A stretch of DNA of 26,192 nt from Bradyrhizobium sp. CCH5-F6 (GTDB lineage: Bacteria > Pseudomonadota > Alphaproteobacteria > Rhizobiales > Xanthobacteraceae). The DNA lies in contig NZ_LSIC01000144.1 of the NCBI RefSeq assembly GCF_001556045.1, forward strand, positions 1-26,192. Direction: 5' to 3'. Numbering within the stretch: position 1 is the stretch's first letter; each line of letters begins with the position of its first letter. Positions 16,243-23,672 of this stretch are shown piece by piece. The translations under genes and the position numbers were made by a program. The notes below the pieces were generated by a model. The model did not search any database and had not been told where the DNA came from. It saw nothing but the letters and a program-made list of their open reading frames with translations.

Positions 16243-16602
16243 TGCCGCGTTGCCTCCCCGCAAATGCTACCTTTGCGCTAAATGCCCCGCAAGAGCCAAA
16301 GCGACACGAAACTGTTTCTCGAGTGAGGCAATTAGGCGAGCCAACTCGCTGACAAAGACGCTAAGGGTCGCTTTTTATTACAGTGCGCAACGATAGGCTG
16401 CTGGTGCTGTTTGCTCGCTGCTCACGACGAGTCCGAGCAAATCGCGATGGCCGAACACGCCATCATCGGCCGACTCGATTGCGGAAGAGGAACAGCGCCT
16501 TTCATCGCCGGGATTCTCGATCGAGCGTTCGCGGCGAGCCGGTCGGGAAGGCCCAGGCCGGGGAGCACTATCCCATCCACCCGGGCTTCGCCGTCTCCAA
16601 AA
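16243..16602. other. Upstream region of the hydrogenase operon
   Basis: No gene is recognisable; a plus-strand frame beginning near 16411 has a few protein-like residues (MAEHAIIGRLDCG) but quickly turns Arg/Ser/Pro-rich. The promoter of the hydrogenase operon must lie here on the minus strand. I looked for a -24/-12 element: TTGGCTCGCCTAATTGC (minus strand, about 16333-16349) resembles one but has one base too many between GG and GC. No good FixK-type box was found apart from one overlapping the ribosome-binding site. Confidence 0.35.
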
Positions 16603-17055
16603 TCAGATCGGCATGTTCACCATGCCTCTACAATCACGAGCACAGTCACGACAGAGCGAGGCGCAGTGCGCCATTTGATCGTCTCCAGTGATAGCCTCGC
16701 AATCCTTGGCACAGGCGTCGCACAGTTGCGCACAGGCGCCGCAAATCGCTCCGTGCTGCGGCGATCTGCGCATTAGCGAGTTGGCCGTCATCTGGCACAT
16801 CTCGGCGCAGTCGAGCAGCAGCGCCAAATGCGTGGGCGCAACGTGGTCGCCGCCCTTTTCGAAACAATATCGCGCGGTCTCAAGGCACATTTGGTGCGAC
16901 TTGATGCAAATATCGATGCAGCTCTCTCGGGTCATTGGCCCCTGTCCCATGCCCGGCATGCCCATTCCCGACATGCCAGGCGCCTGAGCCCGAGCGATGC
17001 CGCTGGATGCGGCCAACACCAAGCACGATCCCAGAACTTTACGTCGATTCCACAT
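16603..17055 (-). CDS. Csp1-like copper storage protein (Tat-exported, Cys-rich four-helix bundle)
   Basis: The 150-residue protein opens with a twin-arginine signal (MWNRRKVLGSCLVLAASSG...ARA) and a Met/Gly-rich linker. It then has 15 Cys spaced as CxxxC or i,i+3/4 pairs along predicted helices (SCIDICIKSHQMC, YCFEK, LDCAEMC, ICGACAQLCDACAKDC, HCASLCRDCARDC). This matches the four-helix-bundle copper storage family (Csp/DUF326), whose members load many Cu(I) ions inside the bundle. The Tat signal points to the exported Csp1 type rather than cytosolic Csp3. AGGAGA precedes ATG 17055 at good spacing. It lies 51 bp behind the LOG-family gene and may share its transcript. Copper binding is inferred from the family. 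Confidence 0.88.
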   Translation of the reverse strand: MWNRRKVLGSCLVLAASSGIARAQAPGMSGMGMPGMGQGPMTRESCIDICIKSHQMCLETARYCFEKGGDHVAPTHLALLLDCAEMCQMTANSLMRRSPQHGAICGACAQLCDACAKDCEAITGDDQMAHCASLCRDCARDCRGMVNMPI

Positions 17056-17106
17056 GACTAAATCTCCTGTCCTAATCGTAAGAGCGGCTAATGGGATGCC
17101 TAACGC

Positions 17107-18006
17107 CTACTCGGACCTAGGTGAGGGGCGGGCGACTGTCGCGGCCGAAGTTGGCGATTGGCCATCGAGCAGGTGACGGTAACGCGACGCCGCGCACGAC
17201 AGTCCAGGCACGTCCAACCCGCAAGACAGCAACTTATTCCAAATCTCCTCGGCATTTTCGGCAAAACGAAACAGCGTGCAGTCCGACTTGTCGACGGTGC
17301 CACTGGCGATCAGCGCATCGAAGTTGACCGCCGCGCGCCAGTACTTCTCGTCAAACAGGACGATCGGGATTGGCGGCGACTTTCCGGTCTGACGGAGCGT
17401 GAGAATTTCAAAGAGTTCGTCGAACGTGCCAAAGCCGCCGGGAAAGGCGACCAAGGCGTTGGCGCGCATTGCCAAATGCATCTTGCGCATCGCAAAATAG
17501 TGGAATTGGAAGGTCAGTTCGGGAGTCGAGTAACCGTTTGGCGCTTGCTCCCGCGGAAGTCTGATATTGAAGCCGATCGAGGGGGCGCCAGCGTCGTGCG
17601 CGCCGCGATTGGCCGCTTCCATCAAGCCGGGACCGCCGCCGGTCGCAATCACGTTGTCGCGCACGCCGCCATTGTCGGTCAGCGCGCCGCCACGTTGCGA
17701 CGCTATCAACCCGAATTGGCGAGCTTGTTCATACCAGTCGGCGTGTCTTCCCTGCCCGTTCTGTCGAACGCGCGCTGATCCAAAGACCACGATGGTCGAT
17801 CGTACGCCCCAGTTGCGCAACGCTTCTTCGGCCTTCGCGTATTCGAGCAGAAACCGCACGCCGCGCATCGAATCGCCCAACAAGAAGTCTTGGTCGAGGG
17901 CGGGCAGGATGTACGATGCTGAGCTCTGCGCTGCGCCGGCTGCCGCAGCCTCGCGGTGCGAACCGTGGTCGGACAGGAGCCTTTGCGAGAAATTATCGTC
18001 GGTCAT
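17107..18006 (-). CDS. LOG-family protein (Rossmann-fold nucleoside 5'-monophosphate phosphoribohydrolase)
   Basis: The 299-residue protein has both LOG signatures: GGGPGLMEAANRGA (about residues 124-137) and PGGFGTFDELFE (about 190-201). Family members cleave AMP-like nucleotides to base and ribose 5-phosphate; in plants and some bacteria the substrate is cytokinin riboside monophosphate. At about 300 residues it belongs to the longer bacterial branch, with an N-terminal extension (about 1-75) before the Rossmann core, so a cytokinin role should not be assumed. No strong ribosome-binding site is visible before ATG 18006. The gene stands between the Met/His-rich gene and the Csp-like gene, all on the minus strand. 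Confidence 0.88.
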   Translation of the reverse strand: MTDDNFSQRLLSDHGSHREAAAAGAAQSSASYILPALDQDFLLGDSMRGVRFLLEYAKAEEALRNWGVRSTIVVFGSARVRQNGQGRHADWYEQARQFGLIASQRGGALTDNGGVRDNVIATGGGPGLMEAANRGAHDAGAPSIGFNIRLPREQAPNGYSTPELTFQFHYFAMRKMHLAMRANALVAFPGGFGTFDELFEILTLRQTGKSPPIPIVLFDEKYWRAAVNFDALIASGTVDKSDCTLFRFAENAEEIWNKLLSCGLDVPGLSCAASRYRHLLDGQSPTSAATVARPSPRSE

Positions 18007-18022
18007 TGTGGCTGCTTTCGCC

Positions 18023-18056
18023 CCGGCCCGTCTCGGGTTTCGCCGAGACAGGCCGG
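18023..18056 (-). terminator. Strong hairpin between the Met/His-rich gene and the LOG gene
   Basis: CCGGCC-c-GTCTCGG (18023-18036) pairs with CCGAGAC-a-GGCCGG (18043-18056): 13 base pairs with one mismatch and a 6-base loop. It sits in the 60-bp gap after the Met/His-rich gene. There is no T tract, so it may be an attenuator or mRNA-stability hairpin rather than a full terminator. Confidence 0.5.
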
Positions 18057-18066
18057 AGCCGATGCG

Positions 18067-18558
18067 CTATTTGCAGCCGGAGTTCTGGGTCGTCTGGGTT
18101 TGGGTCTGCCCCGGTCCGCAGGGGGGAGTCCCCATCTGGCCATGCTCCATGTTCTTCTCATTCTGCATCATCTTCTGGCCCTGGTCCCGCATCATGCGGC
18201 CGTGCTCCATGCCTTGCGGCGTGGAAGTGGTTCCGGTCGTCTGTTGATCGGTTGCTGTCCCTGGCTGGCCGGGCTGAGCTTGCGTGGTCGACGGCTGATT
18301 GCCAGTCTGGGACTGGCCGTTGTGCATCATTTTCTGACCCTGGTCGCGCATCATGCGACCGTGCTCCATGCCCTGCATCGGCATGGAATTGGTCCCAGTG
18401 TTCGGTTGGTCGGTCGCTGCCCCCGAGGACTGGCCGGGTTGGGCTTGGGTCGGTTGGGTGCCGGTCTGTTGGGACTGAGCCAGTGCGGCGCCAAAGGAGA
18501 GAGCGATCGTTGCGGCGATGGCTGCAGGGATTGCGATCTTCGAGAAGTGGTTTGACAT
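18067..18558 (-). CDS. Secreted Met/His/Gln-rich protein with two internal repeats
   Basis: From ATG 18558 (GGGAAA upstream) the product has 163 residues. A signal peptide (IAIPAAIAATIALSFGAALAQ) is followed by two tandem units of roughly 50 residues. Each unit has a Gln/Thr/Pro-rich part (QPTQAQPGQSSGAATDQ; QPSTTQAQPGQPGTATDQ) and the near-identical block GMEHGRMMRDQGQKMM. A short tail has 'MEHGQMGTPPCGPG'. The Met/His clusters recall periplasmic copper-binding proteins, and a Csp-like gene lies downstream, but I do not recognise a defined family. A FixK-like box is centred 88 bp upstream. The other possible start, ATG 18576, would precede the signal peptide by only six residues. Confidence 0.75.
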   Translation of the reverse strand: MSNHFSKIAIPAAIAATIALSFGAALAQSQQTGTQPTQAQPGQSSGAATDQPNTGTNSMPMQGMEHGRMMRDQGQKMMHNGQSQTGNQPSTTQAQPGQPGTATDQQTTGTTSTPQGMEHGRMMRDQGQKMMQNEKNMEHGQMGTPPCGPGQTQTQTTQNSGCK

Positions 18559-18639
18559 GGTGATTTCCCTATTCATGAATTGAGGGGGCCGACGGCCCTG
18601 GAGCGAATTGAAGGTTAGAGCGGCTCGCGCCCACCCAGG

Positions 18640-18653
18640 TTGATCTAACTCAA
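18640..18653. promoter_or_regulatory. FixK/FNR-type palindrome
   Basis: TTGATCTAACTCAA (TTGA-N6-TCAA) lies in the gap between divergent genes, centred 88 bp before the Met/His-rich gene start (18558) and about 133 bp before the VTT gene (18780). The distance to 18558 is typical for activation at a class II site with a 40-50 base leader. Confidence 0.65.
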
Positions 18654-18779
18654 CAAGGGATCGTGACAAATCTGTAACAAGTTCCACGCTTGGATTGGCG
18701 AAGAGCGTTCGAATGCGAGCATCGAAAACTGCTCTGAACTGATGCGGTCAGCGACGAAATCTGAAGGATATTTTGCATC

Positions 18780-19397
18780 GTGATAGGTCGGGCCATTTCA
18801 AATCGCGCCCTCACCTACGTCGTGAAGCAGGCTCACCGCAGCTCGTTCGCACCGCTCCTTGGTGCGGTCTCGTTTGCCGCGACAGTCACGATGAGCCTGC
18901 CGGTCGAGCTTATCGTCGTTGCGGGCACGCTGGCCTCACGACGCGCGTGGGTCGGAATTGCCGTCTGGGCTGCGGCGGGCAGCGCCCTTGCGGCCACCGG
19001 CCTTTATTTTGCATTCCATCATCTCGGGTGGAGTCTCCTGGCCAAAAGCTATCCGGACCTTGCGCTCACCCAGGCTTGGCGACAGGCAACTGTCTTTCTC
19101 TCGCAATATGGGACGGTGGCGATATTCGCCGTGATGGCGCTTCCGCTGCCTGTGCCCAAACTTGCCCTGTTGGCGGTCGCTGGAATCTACCGCCTGCCGG
19201 TTCTCCACGTCTCCCTGGCAATTTTCTCGGGCAAGCTCATCAAGTACATCTTGTATGCCTATCTCGCCCTGCGGTTTCCTGGGTTCTTTCAACGCTTGGC
19301 ACATCGCGGCCACCAATCCGACGCCCCACAGGGAGTGGGGTTAAGTCGCAGCGAAGTGCCTGCACATTCGAGAGTTCGTCGAAAGCTGATCTTCTAG
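18780..19397 (+). CDS. VTT/DedA-like (YqaA-type) inner-membrane protein
   Basis: The 205-residue protein starts at GTG 18780, with GAAGGA about 12 bases before it. It has several hydrophobic helices (about 27-50, 56-80, 112-150, 155-172) with the family-like pieces 'SLPVELIVVAGTLAS', 'ALPLPVPKLALLAVAG' and 'FSGKLIKYILYAYLAL'. The G-K-L-I-K-Y motif late in the protein is typical of VTT/SNARE-associated (DedA/YqaA) membrane proteins, linked to lipid flipping and membrane homeostasis. The last ~27 residues are polar and probably cytoplasmic. The gene converges on the sigma-factor gene, overlapping it by 4 bp at the stop codons. Confidence 0.75.
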   Translation: MIGRAISNRALTYVVKQAHRSSFAPLLGAVSFAATVTMSLPVELIVVAGTLASRRAWVGIAVWAAAGSALAATGLYFAFHHLGWSLLAKSYPDLALTQAWRQATVFLSQYGTVAIFAVMALPLPVPKLALLAVAGIYRLPVLHVSLAIFSGKLIKYILYAYLALRFPGFFQRLAHRGHQSDAPQGVGLSRSEVPAHSRVRRKLIF

Positions 19398-19975
19398 CAA
19401 CCGCACCGCAGGAAAGAGTCCTCGCGGCAGGAGCGGCACATCTCGAGCAATCGCTGCCTGAGCTGGCCGCGTGCGCGATGCAGCCGCACCGTCAGCGCAT
19501 TGACTGTCAGCCCAAGGGCGGCTGCTGCCGCAAGCCTGTCCTCGGCCTCCAGGTCAATCCGGCGGATCACTTGCGCATATTCCGTGTTGAGCGCAGGCAA
19601 AATCAGGTGAACGCACTCGCACGCCGCGGCCTCGCTTTCATCGCCAATCGGTTCCGGCGAACCCTGTTGCAGCAGAAGCTCGTTCTCATTGCGGCGCCGC
19701 AATGCCTGGCGGCGCTGGTGATCAGCAACAGCAGACGCGACGATGCGGCTGAGCCAGCCTTGGACGGCGCCTTCATCGCGAAGCGCCTCGGCTTTCTCCA
19801 TCGCGCGAAGAATGACTCCATGCAGAACATCCTCGGCGTCGGCCGCATTTCCAAGCCGACGGACAAGGTAAGCTCTCAGACGATCATAGCCCCGAGATAG
19901 CGCGTCCGCGACGACGGCCTGCTGCGGTGAGGAGATCGTCTGAAGAGCAGGCGAAACGGACGGCTTCTCTGACAT
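19394..19975 (-). CDS. ECF-type RNA polymerase sigma factor with Cys-rich C-terminal tail
   Basis: The 193-residue protein has sigma region 2 (YDRLRAYLVRRLGNAADAEDVLHGVILRAME, about residues 30-60, with WLSRIVASAVADHQRR following) and region 4 (LPALNTEYAQVIRRIDLE, AAAALGLTVNALTVRLHRARGQLR, about 126-173). This is the ECF group layout with no region 1 or 3. The chain ends CRSCREDSFLRCGC, a likely zinc-binding tail fused to the sigma factor, and has another pair in AACEC. No anti-sigma gene adjoins it, so the Cys tail may provide regulation. A FixK-like box is centred 93 bp upstream, linking it to low oxygen. The ribosome-binding site is poor. Confidence 0.88.
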   Translation of the reverse strand: MSEKPSVSPALQTISSPQQAVVADALSRGYDRLRAYLVRRLGNAADAEDVLHGVILRAMEKAEALRDEGAVQGWLSRIVASAVADHQRRQALRRRNENELLLQQGSPEPIGDESEAAACECVHLILPALNTEYAQVIRRIDLEAEDRLAAAAALGLTVNALTVRLHRARGQLRQRLLEMCRSCREDSFLRCGC

Positions 19976-20368
19976 TTTGGTGCCAAGCTTGAATGCGACG
20001 GGGCCGTGCTGAAGGAGGACGGCCGTTGTCGGGCAGATTAGGCGACCAGATGGCTTTCCGCTTGATCCAGCTCAACAAATACGAAGGGCAAGCCGGATAC
20101 ATTTCGCCTCAAGCAAGATTGAGAGCAGGAGGAATCGCAGCTTGTCCACCGTATCCTCATTTGGATCGCTTGGTCCTGACGCTGCCCTGCGCGTTCGACG
20201 ACTCATGCCAATGTCGGTGCACGCAACCGGTGCGCCTGACGACTTGTGCGGGACGGGCGCTTTAATGCAGGCTGAATTTGTTTCGATGGCAGCGCAAGAC
20301 TTGGCGCGCCGACAAAAACAGCCCGATCACGATCCAAGAAGGTTCGGAGTTCTGAAGGAGACCGTTAC
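19976..20368. other. Intergenic region between sigma-factor gene and MBL RNase gene
   Basis: It contains the FixK-like box at 20062-20075. It also holds a possible small plus-strand frame (20142-20372, listed separately) whose stop overlaps the GTG start of the MBL gene. Nothing else is recognised. Confidence 0.4.
20062..20075. promoter_or_regulatory. FixK/FNR-type palindrome
   Basis: TTGATCCAGCTCAA (TTGA-N6-TCAA) is centred 93 bp upstream of the ECF sigma-factor start (19975, minus) and about 300 bp upstream of the MBL gene (20369, plus) or 73 bp before the small frame at 20142. It shares TTGATCYRNCTCAA with the boxes at 279 and 18640. Confidence 0.65.
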
Positions 20369-20372
20369 GTGA
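20142..20372 (+). CDS. Possible small leader gene of unknown function
   Basis: A 76-residue frame whose TGA overlaps the GTG of the MBL gene (GTGA), an arrangement typical of coupled genes. Its start lies 73 bp after the FixK-like box. A shorter start at Met22 (MPMSVHATGAPD) or Met42 (MQAEFVSMAAQDLARR) is also possible. I recognise no family, and its composition is only moderately protein-like. It could be a chance frame. Confidence 0.3.
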   Translation: MSTVSSFGSLGPDAALRVRRLMPMSVHATGAPDDLCGTGALMQAEFVSMAAQDLARRQKQPDHDPRRFGVLKETVT

Positions 20373-21772
20373 CCATCAAATTGAGCTTTCTCGGCGCCGC
20401 TGGTACGGTCACGGGATCCAAATATCTTTTGGAAAACGGATCGCAACGACTACTGATCGACTGCGGGTTATTCCAAGGCGAACGAGAACGCCGCGAGGCA
20501 AACTGGGCGCAATTTCCGGTCGATCCGGCAAGCATTTCAGCCGTAATGCTGACCCACGCCCATCTCGATCACTGCGGCTATCTTCCCGTGCTGGTCAAGG
20601 GCGGCTTTCGAGGGGATGTCCTGTGCAGTGAAGCAACCGCCGACCTCTGCGAGATCCTGTTGCGCGATGCTGGGCACCTCCAGGAGAGCGATGCGCATTT
20701 TGCCAATCGCCACGGATTTTCTCGCCACAAGCCAGCTCTTCCCCTCTACACGGTTGAGGATGCCGAAGCTGCGCTGCGGCAGCTGTGGACCATTCCCTTT
20801 CATCAGACTCAAACGTTGCCCGGCGGCGCGCAGCTGCGTCTCTTGCGCGCCGGACACATTTTGGGTGCGGCATCGCTCCAAATCGAATGAGGCGGGGTAA
20901 GTGTCCTGTTTTCTGGCGATCTCGGGCGGTTCAATGACCCCTTGATGGTCGACCCTGAGGCGCGTCCCGATTCGCAATATGTCGTCGTCGAATCAACCTA
21001 TGGCGATCGCCGGCATCCGCAAGCCGACCCGCAGAGCGAACTCGACGACATTGTCAATCGTACGGTTCGGCGGGGCGGAACGGTCGTCGTACCAGCCTTT
21101 GCGGTCGGGCGGGTGCAGAGCCTGTTGTTCTACTTCGAACGCCTGAAGGCGGCCGGAAAGCTCGCACACGTCCCTATTTTTCTCGACAGCCCGATGGCGG
21201 TTAATGCCAGTGAGATCTTTTGTCATCATCGAAGGGACCATAAACTGTCAGAACCCGATTGCCGCAGTTCGTGTGCGGTGGCGACCTACATCCGCAGCGT
21301 GGAAGATTCGAAGCGATTGAGCGCCATGACGATACCCAAGGTCATCATATCCGCGAGCGGGATGGCGACCGGCGGACGCGTCCTGCACCACCTCAAGCGC
21401 TTTGTGGCCGATCCGAAAAGCACGGTTCTGTTTGCCGGCTATCAGGCCAAAGGGACGCGCGGGCCGGCGATGATGGCGGGTGCGAGAGCCATCCGGATCC
21501 ACGGTGAGGACATTCCGGTCCGAGCCGAGGTCAGGAATATCAGCGCGCTGTCGGCTCACGCGGATGCCGAGGAAATCATGGCGTGGCTGAGGACCGGCAA
21601 GTCCGCCCCGAGCATGACATTCATCACCCATGGCGAGCCCGCTGCGTCGGACGCATTGCGCTCGCGCATTGAGCGCGAGCTTGGCTGGAGCGCGACGGTT
21701 CCGGCCCAGATGGAGGTCGCGGCCCTTTCTCTACCCGAGCCTGTTTCAACCGCCGGCGCAAAACGTTCCTGA
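20369..21772 (+). pseudogene. Beta-CASP metallo-beta-lactamase-fold RNase, interrupted by an in-frame TGA
   Basis: From GTG 20369 (AAGGAG upstream) to 21772 one frame encodes a complete ~467-residue CPSF73-like nuclease, broken only by TGA at 20888-20890 (codon 174). Zinc motif: LTHAHLDHCGYLP (His63, His65, Asp67, His68). After the stop come SVLFSGDLGRFND, VVESTYGDR, PAFAVGRVQSL, IFLDSPMAV, IISASGMATGGRVLHHL, GYQAKGTRG and the RMMBL part ISALSAHAD. Relatives have Trp at the TGA (E-W-x-G before the strand leading to FSGDLGR), so TGG to TGA is a single change. The enzymes are Zn-dependent RNases. A split product (173 aa plus a restart at ATG 20942) would separate the zinc ligands and should be inactive. 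Confidence 0.85.
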
Positions 21773-22086
21773 TGTGGCCAATACAGCGAGCGCTTGATCA
21801 ATAGATTCGAACCTCGCTCGCTCTCCTGTGATTGTTGCTTTGCAAACCGGCAGTTCGGTGATCGAGTTGGCACCTCGTCATCCGCGCACCTGGGCGAGTG
21901 GAACGGCAACGAGGCGCGCACGATCGAGAGGAGCCCCACGATACCCCGCAATTTGCACGTGGTGGGAGCTTCGAGTTCGCCCCGATATTCCGAATAACCG
22001 ACGAACCTTGATCCAACGCAAGCTCCGACACCACATTCGGATACAGTATTTCAAGACAAAACTCTGAACGGCGATCGAGGCAAGCG
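21773..22086. other. Intergenic region upstream of oleate hydratase
   Basis: No gene is seen. It carries the FixK-like box at 22008-22021. The frames on both strands here are Arg/Ser-rich and lack ribosome-binding sites. Confidence 0.4.
22008..22021. promoter_or_regulatory. FixK-type box (one relaxed position)
   Basis: TTGATCCAACGCAA fits the relaxed FixK2 form TTG(A/C)-N6-(T/G)CAA, centred 72 bp upstream of the oleate hydratase start. Its right half is weaker than in the other three boxes. Confidence 0.45.
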
Positions 22087-23646
22087 GTGAAGGTATATTT
22101 CATTGGTGGTGGCATCGGGTCGCTCGCGGGTGCAGCATTCCTGATTCGCGATGCTGCCGTTCCCGGGCGCGACATCATCATCTACGACGCGCTGGGAGTG
22201 TTCGGCGGCAGCCTTGACGGTGCCCAATTGCCGAACGGCGCCTATTCGCTGCGCGGCGGCCGCATGCTGACCACTGATCACTACGAATGCACCTGGGACC
22301 TCTTGTCGTCGATCCCGTCGGTCGAGCGCCCGGGCGTGAGCGTGCGTGACGAGACGGTCGCCTTCAACGAGGAGAACAAGGCGCATTCCCGCGCACGTCT
22401 CGTCGATCGCAACCGCTTCAAGGTCGACGTCTCCCATATGGGCTTTTCCGCGCGCGACCGGCTCGAGCTCTTGCGGCTGGTGGAGACGTCGGAAGAGAAG
22501 CTCGGCTCCAGCCGCATTACCGACTGGCTGTCGCCGCCATTCCTTGAGTCGAACTTCTGGTACATGTGGCAGACCACCTTCGCCTTCCAGCCCTGGCACA
22601 GCGCGGTCGAGCTGAAGCGCTACCTGCACCGCTTCATGAACGAGTTTCCGCGCATCGAGACGCTCGCCGGCGTCAAGCGCACGGTCTACAATCAATACGA
22701 CGCGATCGTGCGGCCCTTGATCGACTGGCTGAAGCGGCACGGGGTGCAGTTCGTACAGGACACACGTGTCACCGACATGGCGTTCGAGGCAGAAGGCGAG
22801 CGCCTGCGCGTGCGTCAGCTGGTGCTCGACCGCGACGGCCGTACCTCCAACGTCCGCCTCGAGGATGGCGACCTCGTCTTCTTCCAGAATGCCTCGATGA
22901 CGGACGCCTCGAGCCTCGGCTCGATGACCGAGCCGCCGACGCATCTGACCAAGGTTGACAGCCAGGGCTGGGCGCTGTGGGAGAAGATCGCCAAGGGCCG
23001 TCCCGAGTTCGGTAACCCGGCCGCGTTCAATACCTCGATTCCCGAATCCTATTGGCTGTCCTTCACCGTCACCTGCCGCGACAGCCGCTTCTTCGATCAG
23101 ATGGAGGCGTTCTCCGGTAACAAGGCGGGCACCGGCGGCCTCGTCACCTTCAAGGATTCCAACTGGCTGATGTCGGTGGTGCTCTATCATCAGCCGCATT
23201 TTGCAGGACAGCCGAAGAACGTCCAGGTGTTCTGGGGCTACGCGCTGCATCCCGACCGCGTCGGCAATTTCGTCGCCAAGCCGATGTCGGATTGCAGCGG
23301 CGCCGAAATCCTGAACGAGCTCTGCGGGCATCTGAATTTCGATCGCACGGTGTTCGAGGACGCGATCTGCATCCCCTGCCGCATGCCCTACATCACCAGC
23401 ATGTTCATGCCGCGTGCGAAGACCGACCGGCCGCTACCGGTGCCGAAGAATTCGGTCAATCTCGCCTTCGTCAGCCAGTTCGTGGAGATTCCCGACGACG
23501 TCGTGTTCACCGTCGAATATTCGGTGCGCGCGGCGCAGATGGCGGTCTATCAGCTCATGAAGATCGATCGCCCGATCCCGGGCGTGACCCGCCACGACAA
23601 GTCGCCGGCTGTGCTGCTGAGGACCGTTGAGAAAGCGTTTGCTTGA
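22087..23646 (+). CDS. ohyA: Oleate hydratase (myosin-cross-reactive antigen family)
   Basis: The 519-residue flavoprotein starts MKVYFIGGGIGSLAGAAFLI, a Rossmann FAD-binding loop. It continues with the family signature LRGGRMLTTDHYECTWDLL (about residues 56-74), FNEENKAHSRARL, MWQTTFAFQPWHSAVELKRY (about 158-177) and a C-terminal part with VFWGYALHPDRVGN and CIPCRMPYITSMFMPR. The family adds water to the cis-9 double bond of oleic and related fatty acids, giving 10-hydroxy acids; FAD has a structural/activating role. Slightly shorter than common forms (~560-590) but with all the blocks I know. AAGCGGTGAAG precedes the start. Codons are much more uniformly G/C-ending than in neighbouring genes, which hints at a different history or high expression. 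Confidence 0.93.
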   Translation: MKVYFIGGGIGSLAGAAFLIRDAAVPGRDIIIYDALGVFGGSLDGAQLPNGAYSLRGGRMLTTDHYECTWDLLSSIPSVERPGVSVRDETVAFNEENKAHSRARLVDRNRFKVDVSHMGFSARDRLELLRLVETSEEKLGSSRITDWLSPPFLESNFWYMWQTTFAFQPWHSAVELKRYLHRFMNEFPRIETLAGVKRTVYNQYDAIVRPLIDWLKRHGVQFVQDTRVTDMAFEAEGERLRVRQLVLDRDGRTSNVRLEDGDLVFFQNASMTDASSLGSMTEPPTHLTKVDSQGWALWEKIAKGRPEFGNPAAFNTSIPESYWLSFTVTCRDSRFFDQMEAFSGNKAGTGGLVTFKDSNWLMSVVLYHQPHFAGQPKNVQVFWGYALHPDRVGNFVAKPMSDCSGAEILNELCGHLNFDRTVFEDAICIPCRMPYITSMFMPRAKTDRPLPVPKNSVNLAFVSQFVEIPDDVVFTVEYSVRAAQMAVYQLMKIDRPIPGVTRHDKSPAVLLRTVEKAFA

Positions 23647-23672
23647 CTTAACCGCTGAATGCGAGGTGTTGG

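Noticed and set aside
16250..16263. TTGC-N6-GCAA, a relaxed FixK-type match at the small-subunit start
   Set aside because: It overlaps the ribosome-binding site and the alternative start codon, so it cannot act as an activator site there; the relaxed motif is expected by chance.
15199..16281. A 360-codon plus-strand open frame
   Set aside because: It runs opposite the hydrogenase small subunit, whose motifs are unambiguous; no ribosome-binding site or protein-like composition.
16333..16349. Possible sigma-54 promoter for the hydrogenase operon (TTGGCTCGCCTAATTGC, minus strand)
   Set aside because: There are 11 rather than 10 bases between GG and GC, and that spacing is strict.
16411..16776. 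Plus-strand frame starting MAEHAIIGRLDCG upstream of the hydrogenase operon
   Set aside because: Only the first few dozen residues look protein-like; it then becomes Arg/Ser/Pro-rich and enters the antisense of the Csp-like gene.
18660..18685. EcfG-like promoter on the minus strand (GGAAC, 17 bases, CGAT)
   Set aside because: The -10 differs from CGTT, and the implied start site would fall in the FixK-like box at 18640-18653.
22051..23331. A 426-codon open frame on the minus strand
   Set aside because: It lies opposite oleate hydratase, shows no family motif and is explained by the strong GC3 bias of the real gene.
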